Below, piece after piece: positions 1 through 8,097 of a stretch of 28,412 bases of DNA (positions are counted from its first letter, which is position 1; each line of letters starts with the position of its first letter). The stretch is from Candidatus Bathyarchaeota archaeon (GTDB taxonomy: Archaea; Thermoproteota; Bathyarchaeia; Bathyarchaeales; UBA233). Where the stretch lies: positions 1 through 28,412 of the forward strand of contig JANXEP010000072.1 of the NCBI GenBank assembly GCA_025057795.1. Reading direction: 5' to 3'. The notes beneath the pieces were generated by a model. It had not been told where the DNA came from. It saw only the letters and a list, made by a program, of their open reading frames with translations, and searched no databases. Made by a program: the position numbers and the translations under genes.

Positions 1-313
1 TCCATGCACCATTTTAGAGCATCACCTTTTAAGGGATGAGGATTGGCGGGAAAAGGCGGCTAAGGTTTTTGAGAAAGCTGAAAAAGTTGGCCACAAAGTT
101 TTAACCGCCGCCGAGTTTTTGGGCTTGAAAAACACTTTCTTAGAGGCGGCGAGGCGGAGGCTTTTTGCAGAGAACCCGCCCTCAAAAGATTTTGAAAAAT
201 GGATGAGGGAAAGCCAAGACAAGAAAAAGAAAGTTAAGCCGCCAGTTTCAGAAAACGCAGAGAACTCGAAAAATGGTACATCGATGAGTAAAAATAGAAG
301 AGTAAGGCTATAG
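1..313 (+). CDS. UPF0282 family metallo-beta-lactamase-like protein, C-terminal fragment
   Basis: The reading frame is open from base 2 to the TAA at 311-313, so the gene enters from outside the window and only about 103 C-terminal residues are visible. The visible part carries a HHLLRD motif near its start, followed by a VLTAAEFLG segment and a helix of the form FLEAARRRLF. From memory these are hallmarks of the C-terminal part of archaeal UPF0282 proteins, which are predicted metal-dependent hydrolases of the metallo-beta-lactamase superfamily; the precise substrate is unknown. The last 40 residues are a charged Lys/Glu/Asn-rich tail with no fold that I recognise. It is convergent with the SDR gene, 27 bases apart. 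Family assignment is by remembered motif only. Confidence 0.7.
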   Translation, partial: PCTILEHHLLRDEDWREKAAKVFEKAEKVGHKVLTAAEFLGLKNTFLEAARRRLFAENPPSKDFEKWMRESQDKKKKVKPPVSENAENSKNGTSMSKNRRVRL

Positions 314-340
314 ACACTTTATAATTCTCTTTCAGAACCC

Positions 341-1102
341 CTATTGTGCAGTGTATCCTCCGTCGACAAATAAGGCTGTTCCCGTTATGAAGGATGATTC
401 GTCGGACGCCAAGAAAAGCGCCGCATGGGCAACGTCTTCTGGTTTTCCCAGCCTCCCTATTGGATGTAATTTCAAACGCGACTCCCGCATTTCCTCCGGT
501 TTTCCAGACTTCTCCCATATTTGTCGAACCAGCGGTGTTTCAATAGTCCCTGGGCATATGCAGTTAACACGGATTTTGTAAGGCGCTAGTTCCAAAGCTA
601 AGGCCCTTGTAAACGCGAGGACTCCGCCTTTTGAAGCGCAGTAAGCGCTAAAGTTGAGGGCGCCTACCCATGCAAAAGTTGAAGCAGTGTTTATGATTAC
701 TCCACTTTGTTGCTTTTTCATTATGGGAACTGCATATTTACAGCCTAGAAAGACCCCCCTCAAATTTATGTTTATTATCTTGTCCCAAAGTTCCTCTGAG
801 GTTTCAGTTAGGGGAGCCATTATGTTGACGCCAGCATTATTAAAGAGTATGTCAAGCCTTCCATAACGGTTCACAGTGGCTTCTATCATTTTTTGCACAT
901 CACTGGCTTTTGTAACGTCAGCTTGTATAAACATGGCTTCTCCACCGGAATCTTTAATCATCTTCACTGTTTCCTCGCCAGCTTCTCTCACAAGGTCAGC
1001 AACCGCAACTTTTGCTCCTTCTTTTGCGAACAATATTGCTGATGCTCGTCCTATTCCAGACCCTGCGCCTGTAATTAACGCGACTTTATCTTTGAGCCGC
1101 AT
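341..1102 (-). CDS. SDR-family NAD(P)-dependent oxidoreductase (FabG-like)
   Basis: A 253-residue classical short-chain dehydrogenase, full length for the family. Seen: cofactor loop TGAGSGIG (11-18), Asp36 at the end of beta-2 which favours NAD(H) over NADP(H), NNAG (88-91), catalytic Ser141, and Tyr154-x3-Lys158 (YCASK), ending in the usual FVDGGYT. I chose ATG at 1102 rather than the upstream in-frame codon at 1138 because GGTGAT lies just before it and homology begins there. It should oxidise a secondary alcohol or reduce a keto group; the substrate is not visible. It lies 121 bases downstream of the transporter gene on the same strand, so they may be co-transcribed, although TATA-like sequences in the gap (about 1137-1150 and 1191-1203) allow its own promoter. 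Confidence 0.93.
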   Translation of the reverse strand: MRLKDKVALITGAGSGIGRASAILFAKEGAKVAVADLVREAGEETVKMIKDSGGEAMFIQADVTKASDVQKMIEATVNRYGRLDILFNNAGVNIMAPLTETSEELWDKIININLRGVFLGCKYAVPIMKKQQSGVIINTASTFAWVGALNFSAYCASKGGVLAFTRALALELAPYKIRVNCICPGTIETPLVRQIWEKSGKPEEMRESRLKLHPIGRLGKPEDVAHAALFLASDESSFITGTALFVDGGYTAQ

Positions 1103-1223
1103 ATTATCACCATCTTTCGAATGCGGGAAAGCATCCACACATATTAAGTTTTCGCAGTATCAGCTTGAGATTTTCAGTTTTTAAGGGAGGAATGTATAAA
1201 AATGTAGAGAAAGGGGGATAATA

Positions 1224-2513
1224 TTACCATGGAACCCATTGAATTGCCACAACACATAAGAGTATTACTCCAATAAGGTATGCCCATAGCAACACTCTTT
1301 TTGTGAAATCTAACACGTTCACTTTTAGGAATGTTGTTGTCCAAATGTTTACACCCCATGTTGGCTCGCAAGCGCCCATGAATATGTTGTAGGCGTAGAT
1401 TGCTCCAAGTATCGCCAAAGGGGGCAGAACACCGGCTTGGGAAAATGTTATTGCCAAAACAGCTCCTAAGCCCCAGGGTGCTGCTGGTCCACGGAAGAGG
1501 CAGAAGGGCATAAGCGCCGCAAAGAAGAGTACGAATAACGCTGGGTTTGATGGGAGAATTGGCTTGAAAACTTGAGTGAAAGGTTGTCTTATTTCTGGGA
1601 ACGTTGCTGCTTGAACCACCCAGCCGACAAAAATCATTATTGCAAATAGCTCTGCAAGCATGGTTACTCCTTTGTAGGCGGATCTTTCCATTAAGCTATA
1701 GTAATCTCTCAGTTTGCGGCCGCTACCCTGATGGGATAATATAAAGGGGAAAGGCATCGAAGCCATAAAAGCTACTTTGGGATCCCACTTCATTACTAGT
1801 GCGAAAAATATCGGAATCACAGGACATATGTAAGAGTAAACCGGCACCTTCTTAGCCTTTTCTTTGCTTACCTCTGTTGATTGCGCCGTCCAATGCATTG
1901 GAAGTTTTTCCTTCTTGAACTGGTATATTATGTAGATTATGCCCATTATCAAGACTATGATTGTCATTGTTAGAGCCATTCCATAATAGTCGCCAAAGTA
2001 CACGCCTGTGAGGTTTTTGAAATAAGTCCAGTGTGGCATCCAGAATGGTTGTCCAGCAGCTTGACCAAGCGTGTGGAAAGTTGCTACAACAACGGGAGGT
2101 ATGCCCAACGCCACTTGGACTGGTAGGGTTATTGCCCCAACCATGACTGCTCCCCCGATACCAACTCCAGCGCTAATGTAGGACCATACTAGGAAGATTA
2201 TAATGGCTGTTATTAACGGTCTGCCCCCACCTAACTCTATTGCTCTTCTAACCATGCTGTCTATAATTCCGGTCTCTATTAGTGTAGCTGCAAATATCGT
2301 TCCAAGCGTGAATGTAAAGTTGAAGTCGGCGAAATACAATGTTCCTTTGGTGATGATGTCAATATAGCCTGATTGCGGTATCCTTCCTATCAATCCCATT
2401 AGCATCGCAAGTATTGGAAGGGCCCAGACCATTGGCAGAATGCGTCTATACATCAGATACACGAACACAATGTATATAGCGAATATAGACGTCACGACAA
2501 GAGCTGCTTCCAT
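1224..2513 (-). CDS. Multi-pass membrane transporter, ion-transporter-superfamily-like
   Basis: A 429-residue, very hydrophobic protein with about ten to twelve predicted membrane segments spread from residue 5 to the C-terminus. A Gly-rich stretch (AGVGIGGAVMVGA, about residues 115-127) followed by a polar, Trp/His-containing loop (GQPFWMPHW) falls where carboxylate transporters of the GntP, LctP and CitMHS type carry substrate-binding re-entrant loops. A central cytoplasmic loop (about residues 205-235) is Lys-rich. These features suggest a secondary transporter for an organic acid, but I cannot name the family securely. Start ATG at 2513 is preceded by GGTGGAGGAGA. It is divergent from the CocE hydrolase gene and upstream of the SDR gene on the same strand. 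Confidence 0.65.
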   Translation of the reverse strand: MEAALVVTSIFAIYIVFVYLMYRRILPMVWALPILAMLMGLIGRIPQSGYIDIITKGTLYFADFNFTFTLGTIFAATLIETGIIDSMVRRAIELGGGRPLITAIIIFLVWSYISAGVGIGGAVMVGAITLPVQVALGIPPVVVATFHTLGQAAGQPFWMPHWTYFKNLTGVYFGDYYGMALTMTIIVLIMGIIYIIYQFKKEKLPMHWTAQSTEVSKEKAKKVPVYSYICPVIPIFFALVMKWDPKVAFMASMPFPFILSHQGSGRKLRDYYSLMERSAYKGVTMLAELFAIMIFVGWVVQAATFPEIRQPFTQVFKPILPSNPALFVLFFAALMPFCLFRGPAAPWGLGAVLAITFSQAGVLPPLAILGAIYAYNIFMGACEPTWGVNIWTTTFLKVNVLDFTKRVLLWAYLIGVILLCVVAIQWVPW

Positions 2514-2560
2514 TCTCCATCTCCTCCACCGGTAACTTTTTATACTGTTGAAACTTGCTC

Positions 2561-2571
2561 TATATATTATT
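2561..2571 (-). promoter_or_regulatory. Putative TATA box for the transporter gene
   Basis: On the minus strand this reads AATAATATATA, 48-58 bases upstream of the transporter ATG at 2513, giving a start of transcription near 2537 and a short leader containing the GGAGGAGA site. A second A/T-rich element lies at about 2535-2545 and could serve instead. Assigned by spacing and composition only. Confidence 0.45.
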
Positions 2572-2650
2572 TGCGATTTTCGTGTAAATTCTGATTGAAT
2601 TTAAGTTATAAAATAAAAATGTAACTAAAAATTCCTCTTTTAAATTAACG

Positions 2651-2706
2651 GCTGAACTTATTAATTGTCTAGAAAAATTTTTATATTTTTGAAGTAAAAG
2701 TTCAGC
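2651..2706. promoter_or_regulatory. Perfect 9-bp inverted repeat flanking the CocE-gene TATA box (possible operator)
   Basis: GCTGAACTT at 2651-2659 is matched by its exact reverse complement AAGTTCAGC at 2698-2706. The arms are separated by 38 bases that contain the TATA-like element at 2673-2686, so the distal arm overlaps the expected transcription start. This is a plausible two-site operator for a dimeric repressor that loops or straddles the promoter. No regulator gene is present in the window. Confidence 0.4.
2673..2686 (+). promoter_or_regulatory. Putative TATA box for the CocE hydrolase gene
   Basis: AAAAATTTTTATAT, about 41-54 bases upstream of the ATG at 2727, predicting transcription from about 2708. 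The leader then holds the GGAGG ribosome site (CTCTGGAGGAAGTG). Assigned by composition and spacing. Confidence 0.5.
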
Positions 2707-2726
2707 ATCACCTCTGGAGGAAGTGA

Positions 2727-4484
2727 ATGTCTTCAATTATTGTCGAGAGAGATGTAGCGATACCTATGGACGATGGAGTAACATTAAGGGCAGATGTTTT
2801 TCGGCCAGCAATGGACGGGAAATATCCAGTGATATTGTCTTATGGACCTTATGGGAAGAACCTCCACTTTAGTAAGGGGTATCCTGACCAGTGGAAGTCG
2901 CTTGTGGAGAAATATCCCGAGGCTCTTCAAGGCACAAGTGGTAAACACTTAAACTGGGAAACCGTGGATCCTGAAAAATGGGTTCCGGAAGGCTATGTTG
3001 TTATCAGAGTTGACTCACGCGGGGCTGGACGTTCCCCGGGAGTACTCGACATCCTTTCCTCAAGAGAAACAAAGGATTTATATCTTTGTATTGAGTGGGC
3101 GGCTAGGCAGCCGTGGAGCAACGGGAAAGTTGGTCTCGCGGGCATATCCTACTATGCCATTAACCAGTGGGTAGTTGCAGCGATTCAACCTCCGCACTTA
3201 GCGGCGATATGCCCATGGGAAGGAGCAGCTGATTTCTATCGCGATATGACATATCATGGTGGGATACCATCTTTCACATTTTGGAGAGTTTGGTATGAAG
3301 GACAAGTGAAAATGGTCCAACATGGTGTTGGAAAAAGAGGTTACGTTGATGATTTGACCGGTGAATTGGTTGCTGGTCCTGAGACGTTGTCGGATGAAGA
3401 GTTAGCAAAGAACCGTGTCAATCTTGTGGAGGCTATTAAGGCGCATCCGTTGGACGACGATTTCCATAAGGCAAGATCTCCAGATTGGTCTAAGGTTAAG
3501 GTTCCATTATTGTCCTGTGGAAACTGGGGAGGCTTTGGTCTTCATTTGCGCGGCAACACTGAAGGTTTCCTGCGTTCAGCATCCAAGGAAAAGTGGCTTG
3601 AAATCCATGGAAGAGAACATTGGGCTGAATTTTACACGGACTATGGAGTCGCGTTGCAGAAACGTTTCTTCGACTATTACCTTAAAGGAGTAAACAACGG
3701 CTGGAAGGAAACTCCAAAAGTGCTTTTATGGATCCGCCACGTTGACGGAACCTACAAGCTTAGAGCTGAAAATGAGTGGCCAATAAAGAGAACCCGCTGG
3801 ACGAGGCTGTATCTTAACCCGACGGACTGCAGTCTCCAAAAACGGCCAAAGAAAAAGGAGCAGAGCATTGAGTATGAAGCTTTAGGAGACGGCTTAACCT
3901 TCATGACTGAACCATTGCGTGAGCAAACAGAGATAACAGGGCCTTTGGCGGCTAAACTGTTTATCTCATCTTCGATAAACGATGCAGATCTCTTTTTAAC
4001 TTTAAGAGCGTTCTCGCCGGACATGAGGGAAGTACACTTCTACGACTACTTAGATCCCCACACTCCGCTTTCGCATGGTTGGCTACGTTGCTCCCACCGC
4101 AAACTGGACCCAAAACTGAGCGAGAAATGGCGGCCATATCATACCCATGACAAAATTGAACCTCTAAGACCGGGACAAGTGTATGAAGTAGATGTAGAGC
4201 TTTGGTCAACATGTATCGTGTTGCCAGCGGGATACCGCCTTGCACTAACCATAAGAGGCAAAGACTACGACTACGGAGGACCATCAGTCAAAACAGGTGC
4301 ATTCCTAATGAGGGGCACGGGACCATTCTTACACGACCATATAGCTGAGAACTATAAGGTCAAAGTTTACGGTGGAGGGAAAAAGGCTTCCTACATTCTT
4401 CTTCCAATAGTGCCGCCTAAAAAAGCCGATACGGAAACAGAAAAAGTCGCTTGGCTAATAAAAACCATGAAAGAAAAAAGATAA
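2727..4484 (+). CDS. CocE/NonD family hydrolase (peptidase S15-like alpha/beta hydrolase)
   Basis: A 585-residue protein, the normal length for the X-Pro dipeptidyl-peptidase S15/CocE family of esterases and acylases. Seen: an N-terminal MDDGVTLRADVFRP strand, the oxyanion region DSRGAGRSPG (96-105), and the nucleophile elbow GISYY with Ser141. A His-rich segment HGREHW (294-299) supplies the likely catalytic His298. The usual catalytic Asp in a W-x-D motif is not found; the aligned stretch reads GNWGGFGLHLRG (265-276), a variant that I remember from many CocE-annotated proteins. The C-terminal 200 residues form the jelly-roll domain (GYRLALTIRGKDY near the end). GGAGG precedes the ATG. No signal peptide is visible, so it is probably cytoplasmic. 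Single-gene unit, convergent with the hydantoinase gene. Substrate unknown. Confidence 0.88.
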   Translation: MSSIIVERDVAIPMDDGVTLRADVFRPAMDGKYPVILSYGPYGKNLHFSKGYPDQWKSLVEKYPEALQGTSGKHLNWETVDPEKWVPEGYVVIRVDSRGAGRSPGVLDILSSRETKDLYLCIEWAARQPWSNGKVGLAGISYYAINQWVVAAIQPPHLAAICPWEGAADFYRDMTYHGGIPSFTFWRVWYEGQVKMVQHGVGKRGYVDDLTGELVAGPETLSDEELAKNRVNLVEAIKAHPLDDDFHKARSPDWSKVKVPLLSCGNWGGFGLHLRGNTEGFLRSASKEKWLEIHGREHWAEFYTDYGVALQKRFFDYYLKGVNNGWKETPKVLLWIRHVDGTYKLRAENEWPIKRTRWTRLYLNPTDCSLQKRPKKKEQSIEYEALGDGLTFMTEPLREQTEITGPLAAKLFISSSINDADLFLTLRAFSPDMREVHFYDYLDPHTPLSHGWLRCSHRKLDPKLSEKWRPYHTHDKIEPLRPGQVYEVDVELWSTCIVLPAGYRLALTIRGKDYDYGGPSVKTGAFLMRGTGPFLHDHIAENYKVKVYGGGKKASYILLPIVPPKKADTETEKVAWLIKTMKEKR

Positions 4485-4502
4485 CCCTCCTTCTTTTCCC
4501 CT

Positions 4503-6701
4503 TCATTGAATTGAGAGTACTAGGATTACTGGTTCTTCCGGTTTCAGACCCTTAAGATCTGTTTCCGCCATGGAGATAATATGCTCTTGAGTGGTTAACC
4601 CAGAAAAATCTGAGATTCGTCCTCCATGTAGGATGTAAACGCCTGGAAGTATCGGTCCGCCTTCGCTGTATTCTGTGCATTTTGTCACATATATTTTCAA
4701 ATCGTCTATGACTTCACTTGCCGTGCTCTTTGTAACAACACCATTTCTTATGGAGAGGCGAACTACACCTTCTCTATCCACAATTCTGAGAGCGTTGCGA
4801 GGTGCCTTAAATACTCCTAGAAAACCTTTGTCTTTTATACGTGCTGAAAACACCGTGAAAAATTCAGTTTCAGCCTCAACTTTTACTTCGTTTAGGCCCA
4901 CACGTAGCGATTGGGCAGCAATTTTTTTGCGTTCTTCTAATGGGACTTCTATTCTTGCAAGATCCTTTGTTCGCAGTTCCGTTGCTCCAAGAGCTACCGC
5001 CCTAACTCTCTTTCGTTGAGAATCAATCTCAATGTAGACTTCAACAGTTCCCGGGGCAGCACCAGCTTTTATTGCAGCGGTTTCTGCTTCTCTTCTTATG
5101 CGGAGGATATCCTCTGGGGTGGGATCCACAATAGTTCGTTCAACAACCTCCCTAACCATTGCTAAAGCTACGCCTATAGAAGAAATGACCTCCGCGTTTT
5201 CAGATATCTTATAGTTCAAGTTCATGCGTTTTGCAGTAAATGGAATCAGCGCTGCGGCTCCTCCACCACCTCCAACAAGCACTACGCTATCTCGGTCAAG
5301 TTTATATTCGCTTATCAATTGCTCAATTAACAGGACAATTTTGTCCGTTGAAACTTCAAGTATTCGCCTGGCTGCCTCCTCGACGCTCACATCAAGTCTT
5401 TCAGCTAGCGGTTGCATAGCCCGTCTTGCCGCCTCGGGGTTTCCATACGCATAGTCGCCTGGTTTTGTCATGCCAAGCACGTTTGCCGCGCATGTGTTTG
5501 TGATTGCAAAAATCTTCCCACTCTTAGTTTTTATTGCCACGTAATCGTTTGGATCATGTGGTTTTGGTTGTATAAACACGAGTTCAGGATCGACTATTTC
5601 GCTGGTTTTTGCAAAAGCGGAGTAAGGTAACCCAGCGATGTGAGCGCTTCTCGGTCCAACATCTATTATTTCCTTTCCTTTCACTCTTGGCATGCTTCCG
5701 CCAGCAATCCCCAAAACCCTAACGTCAAGCGATGGTAGAAAAGTCTGGTGCCCGCCTATCTCCACATGCCTTACGACCGGTTTCCCGGCGCGTATCACTC
5801 CTATGTTTGTGCTAGTTCCACCCACTTCAAAGAATATGCCATCCGTAACTTTCAAATACATCAGCGCACCTGCTACACTAGCCGATGGTCCGGAAAGCAT
5901 TGTTAATATGGGTCTTCTACGCATTTCGTTTATATTCATAAGACCGCCGTCGCCACGCATGATCATCAAGGGAGCACTAATACCCGTTTTTCTCACACTG
6001 GACTCTGTCATGTTGGCTGTTTCCATCATTTTAGGGAGGATACTCGCGTTTATGACAGCAGTTCTTGTCCGCACCTCCAGTCCATAAAGTTTTGAGATCT
6101 CATGGGCGCCTACTGCAGGCACGCCCATGTTCGTCGCTATCCTAACGATTAGGTTTTCCCTTGTAGGGTCGTCAACGCCAAACGCTTCGCTTGCAACTAT
6201 AACCTTTGCCCCGATAGAAATCAGTCTTTCAATAGTTTCCTTACAATCACACGATTTTTTACATTTGCCACATTCTTCCGCAGTACATTTCTTGATGGCT
6301 TCCTCTATTTTTTCAGAGTCTAAAAAATCATGGCAAGTCTTCAATATGCGACTCGGGGCGAGTTCGATGTCCTCGATGCATGTCACTTTTTTGGCGCGCC
6401 AGCCGTCAAAACCAGCGCCCATGCCAATAACCCCCACTGGAGCTACATCACCTTCAAGTAAGGCGTTTGTCGCCTGAGTAGTGCTGTGCGCTATAAATAC
6501 TACATCTTCTGGATCAAGCTGTAAATCCTCTAATATTTTGTTGAAAACTTGTATAACTCCCCTAGCAACACCTTCCGGAGCGTCATGAGTTGTTAAAACT
6601 GCAGCTTTCCCAACGATTTCGTATGTTTCATTGTCTATGGCAACAGCCTTGGTGAAAGTGCCGCCGACATCAATACCAATGCGAACCTTACGTTTTTTCA
6701 C
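4503..6701 (-). CDS. hyuA: Hydantoinase/oxoprolinase family protein (HyuA-type)
   Basis: A 732-residue protein that starts with the actin-like nucleotide-binding signature GIDVGGTFTKAV (9-20), followed by AHSTTQATNALLEG (71-84) and a second phosphate loop FEVGGTSTNIGV near residue 300; a further GGGGGAAALIPF loop lies near residue 480. This is the Hydant_A_N plus Hydantoinase_A arrangement of ATP-dependent hydantoinases, oxoprolinases and acetone-carboxylase subunits. About 180 extra residues at the C-terminus make it longer than a simple HyuA. A cysteine cluster (C139, C144, C147, C151, C153) sits in the N-domain. No HyuB subunit gene is in the window, so hydantoin cleavage is not assured. 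GTG at 6701 is chosen because GAGGTGA lies 6-7 bases upstream. It is convergent with the CocE gene, 18 bases apart. Confidence 0.85.
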   Translation of the reverse strand: MKKRKVRIGIDVGGTFTKAVAIDNETYEIVGKAAVLTTHDAPEGVARGVIQVFNKILEDLQLDPEDVVFIAHSTTQATNALLEGDVAPVGVIGMGAGFDGWRAKKVTCIEDIELAPSRILKTCHDFLDSEKIEEAIKKCTAEECGKCKKSCDCKETIERLISIGAKVIVASEAFGVDDPTRENLIVRIATNMGVPAVGAHEISKLYGLEVRTRTAVINASILPKMMETANMTESSVRKTGISAPLMIMRGDGGLMNINEMRRRPILTMLSGPSASVAGALMYLKVTDGIFFEVGGTSTNIGVIRAGKPVVRHVEIGGHQTFLPSLDVRVLGIAGGSMPRVKGKEIIDVGPRSAHIAGLPYSAFAKTSEIVDPELVFIQPKPHDPNDYVAIKTKSGKIFAITNTCAANVLGMTKPGDYAYGNPEAARRAMQPLAERLDVSVEEAARRILEVSTDKIVLLIEQLISEYKLDRDSVVLVGGGGGAAALIPFTAKRMNLNYKISENAEVISSIGVALAMVREVVERTIVDPTPEDILRIRREAETAAIKAGAAPGTVEVYIEIDSQRKRVRAVALGATELRTKDLARIEVPLEERKKIAAQSLRVGLNEVKVEAETEFFTVFSARIKDKGFLGVFKAPRNALRIVDREGVVRLSIRNGVVTKSTASEVIDDLKIYVTKCTEYSEGGPILPGVYILHGGRISDFSGLTTQEHIISMAETDLKGLKPEEPVILVLSIQ

Positions 6702-6728
6702 GTCTTTGTCACCTCGAACATATTATGT

Positions 6729-6744
6729 CTGAAATCGTTTTCAG
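6729..6744. promoter_or_regulatory. 16-bp palindrome at the expected hyuA transcription start (possible operator)
   Basis: CTGAAA-TCGT-TTTCAG is a perfect 6-bp inverted repeat with a 4-base spacer. It falls about 20 bases downstream of the hyuA TATA box (minus strand), where a bound repressor would block initiation. A further TTTCAG half-site lies at 6770-6775 on the other side of the TATA box. Confidence 0.35.
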
Positions 6745-6754
6745 AGAAAATACG

Positions 6755-6764
6755 TTTATATAAG
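6755..6764 (-). promoter_or_regulatory. Putative TATA box for the hydantoinase gene
   Basis: Minus strand CTTATATAAA, 54-63 bases upstream of the GTG at 6701. Expected transcription start near 6733, leaving a leader that contains GAGGTGA. One of the cleaner TATA matches in the window. Confidence 0.55.
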
Positions 6765-6798
6765 CATTCTTTCAGCAAATACAGATATCTACTTAAAA

Positions 6799-7353
6799 TT
6801 AGAGTGCCTCGTGAATAAGCTTAGCCAACTCTGGATTTTTTGCCTTAAACTCTTCAATTTTCTGTTTTATACCTTCAGCTTCCTTTCGTAAGGACATTAT
6901 TTTATTTCCCACTAGTCTAAGCTGATTGTCTATTTTCGTAAAATACCCTTTTTTAGTCAGTTCTACATTAATCCGCTCTGCAAAGTTATCCATCCAAATT
7001 TTTTCTTCCAGCCCAACTGTTTTGCTAATGTTAAACCTTAATGGAATTTTCCCCACGCTTTTTAGAATGGATATCAGTTCTTTTTCAATAAAGAAATCCG
7101 ATTCCTCGACATCCTTAACTATTTTCACTATAACTTCTTTACGTTTCATCAGTTTGCCGACTTCCACAATCTCGAAGTCGATAGCGTTGGAAAAGTATAA
7201 GTCTACGAGCAATGCCAACTTTATTGTTTTTCTCAACTCGGTGGGATTAAGCCTCTTACCTGAAACCAAATGTTTATGGCCTAACCTTGATTCGGGGACA
7301 AAGATATGGCCGTATAAGTACACAACGTATGGCGCTGGGATTTTGTCATACAT
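6799..7353 (-). CDS. Hypothetical protein, 184 aa
   Basis: I do not recognise this protein. It has no signal peptide and no membrane segment. The first 30 residues are rich in Tyr/Pro/His, the middle (about 45-125) alternates hydrophobic and charged residues as in an alpha/beta or helical DNA-binding-like fold, and the last 35 residues form a Lys/Glu-rich amphipathic helix that could be a coiled coil. No cysteines and no evident catalytic motif. ATG at 7353 is preceded by GAGGC. It stands alone between the hydantoinase gene (97 bases downstream) and a divergent HEXXH-protein gene whose start is about 70 bases away; a shared control region is likely. Codon use and compositional style look native. 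Confidence 0.7.
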   Translation of the reverse strand: MYDKIPAPYVVYLYGHIFVPESRLGHKHLVSGKRLNPTELRKTIKLALLVDLYFSNAIDFEIVEVGKLMKRKEVIVKIVKDVEESDFFIEKELISILKSVGKIPLRFNISKTVGLEEKIWMDNFAERINVELTKKGYFTKIDNQLRLVGNKIMSLRKEAEGIKQKIEEFKAKNPELAKLIHEAL

Positions 7354-7425
7354 AATTTTGCCTCTCGAGCACCGTTAAGAATATCTAAGAAATTTGAATC
7401 TAGCATTTAAAGGTTGCAAGAGCTT

Positions 7426-8097
7426 ATGAAGTCTGATTTGATTGGAAACTTAAAGGATGCCCTTGAAAATGTTGACGATTTTACTGCTGGCTATCTTGAG
7501 TTAACGAGAGACCCCCTTTTCCATAAAATACCTGCTAATCTTCGAGGAGACATTATAAAAACGGCCATAAACATTGGGCGTGAAACCGCAGCAAAAATTG
7601 TTGAGGAAACTAAAACCGTTGATCCCTGGCGAATTGTAGAGTTTTTAGGTTTAGATGTAAACGTGATCTGTCAGGAAAATGTTACCGCTGGCCTTTTGAT
7701 ACGTTCAGAGTATGTTTACCCCAAAACGATTAGGATTTATAACCAAAGCATTGAACAACTTAAAAAGGTGGTGCATAGCTTTGCCCTTGAAGATTTCTTT
7801 TCAGATAAGGCTATCCTCAACCTTCATGTTGCTCATGAGATTTTTCATTATCTAGAAAAAACTCTCATCGGGGTCTTGAGCGAACAGTATCCTATAGAAC
7901 ACTTCCGTTTGGGCCCTTTACGCTTTAAAATTAGGGTTAGAGCGATAAGCGAAATAGCAGCTCATACTTTTGCGAAAACTTTGACGGGGGTAAAGATTTT
8001 ACCAAGTGTTTTAGATTACATTGCCATGGATGGCAGTATAGAAAACTTGCTGGTGAAACTCGCAGAAATAAAAAGAGAGATTGGGCAGCTATTTTGA
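7426..8097 (+). CDS. HEXXH zinc-peptidase-like protein, ImmA/IrrE (DUF955)-like
   Basis: About 223 residues. A zinc-binding HEIFH motif lies in the context LHVAHEIFHYLE, and about 35 residues later comes ISEIAAHTFAKTL, which fits the ImmA/IrrE pattern E-x-x-A-x-x-F-A where the Glu is the third metal ligand. An upstream DPWRIVEFLGLDV segment also suits that family, in which a short helix-rich N-domain precedes the peptidase. ImmA/IrrE proteins cleave or antagonise repressors; whether this one does is unknown. The ATG at 7426 is chosen over a TTG four codons upstream (7414) because the latter has no room for a ribosome site; neither is strongly supported. Its 3' end overlaps the convergent isochorismatase gene by 9 bases. 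It is divergent from the 184-aa hypothetical protein. Confidence 0.7.
   Translation: MKSDLIGNLKDALENVDDFTAGYLELTRDPLFHKIPANLRGDIIKTAINIGRETAAKIVEETKTVDPWRIVEFLGLDVNVICQENVTAGLLIRSEYVYPKTIRIYNQSIEQLKKVVHSFALEDFFSDKAILNLHVAHEIFHYLEKTLIGVLSEQYPIEHFRLGPLRFKIRVRAISEIAAHTFAKTLTGVKILPSVLDYIAMDGSIENLLVKLAEIKREIGQLF

Noticed and set aside
5692..6087. 131-residue plus-strand frame inside the hydantoinase gene
   Set aside because: Antisense shadow; the minus-strand frame has uninterrupted family motifs over 732 residues.
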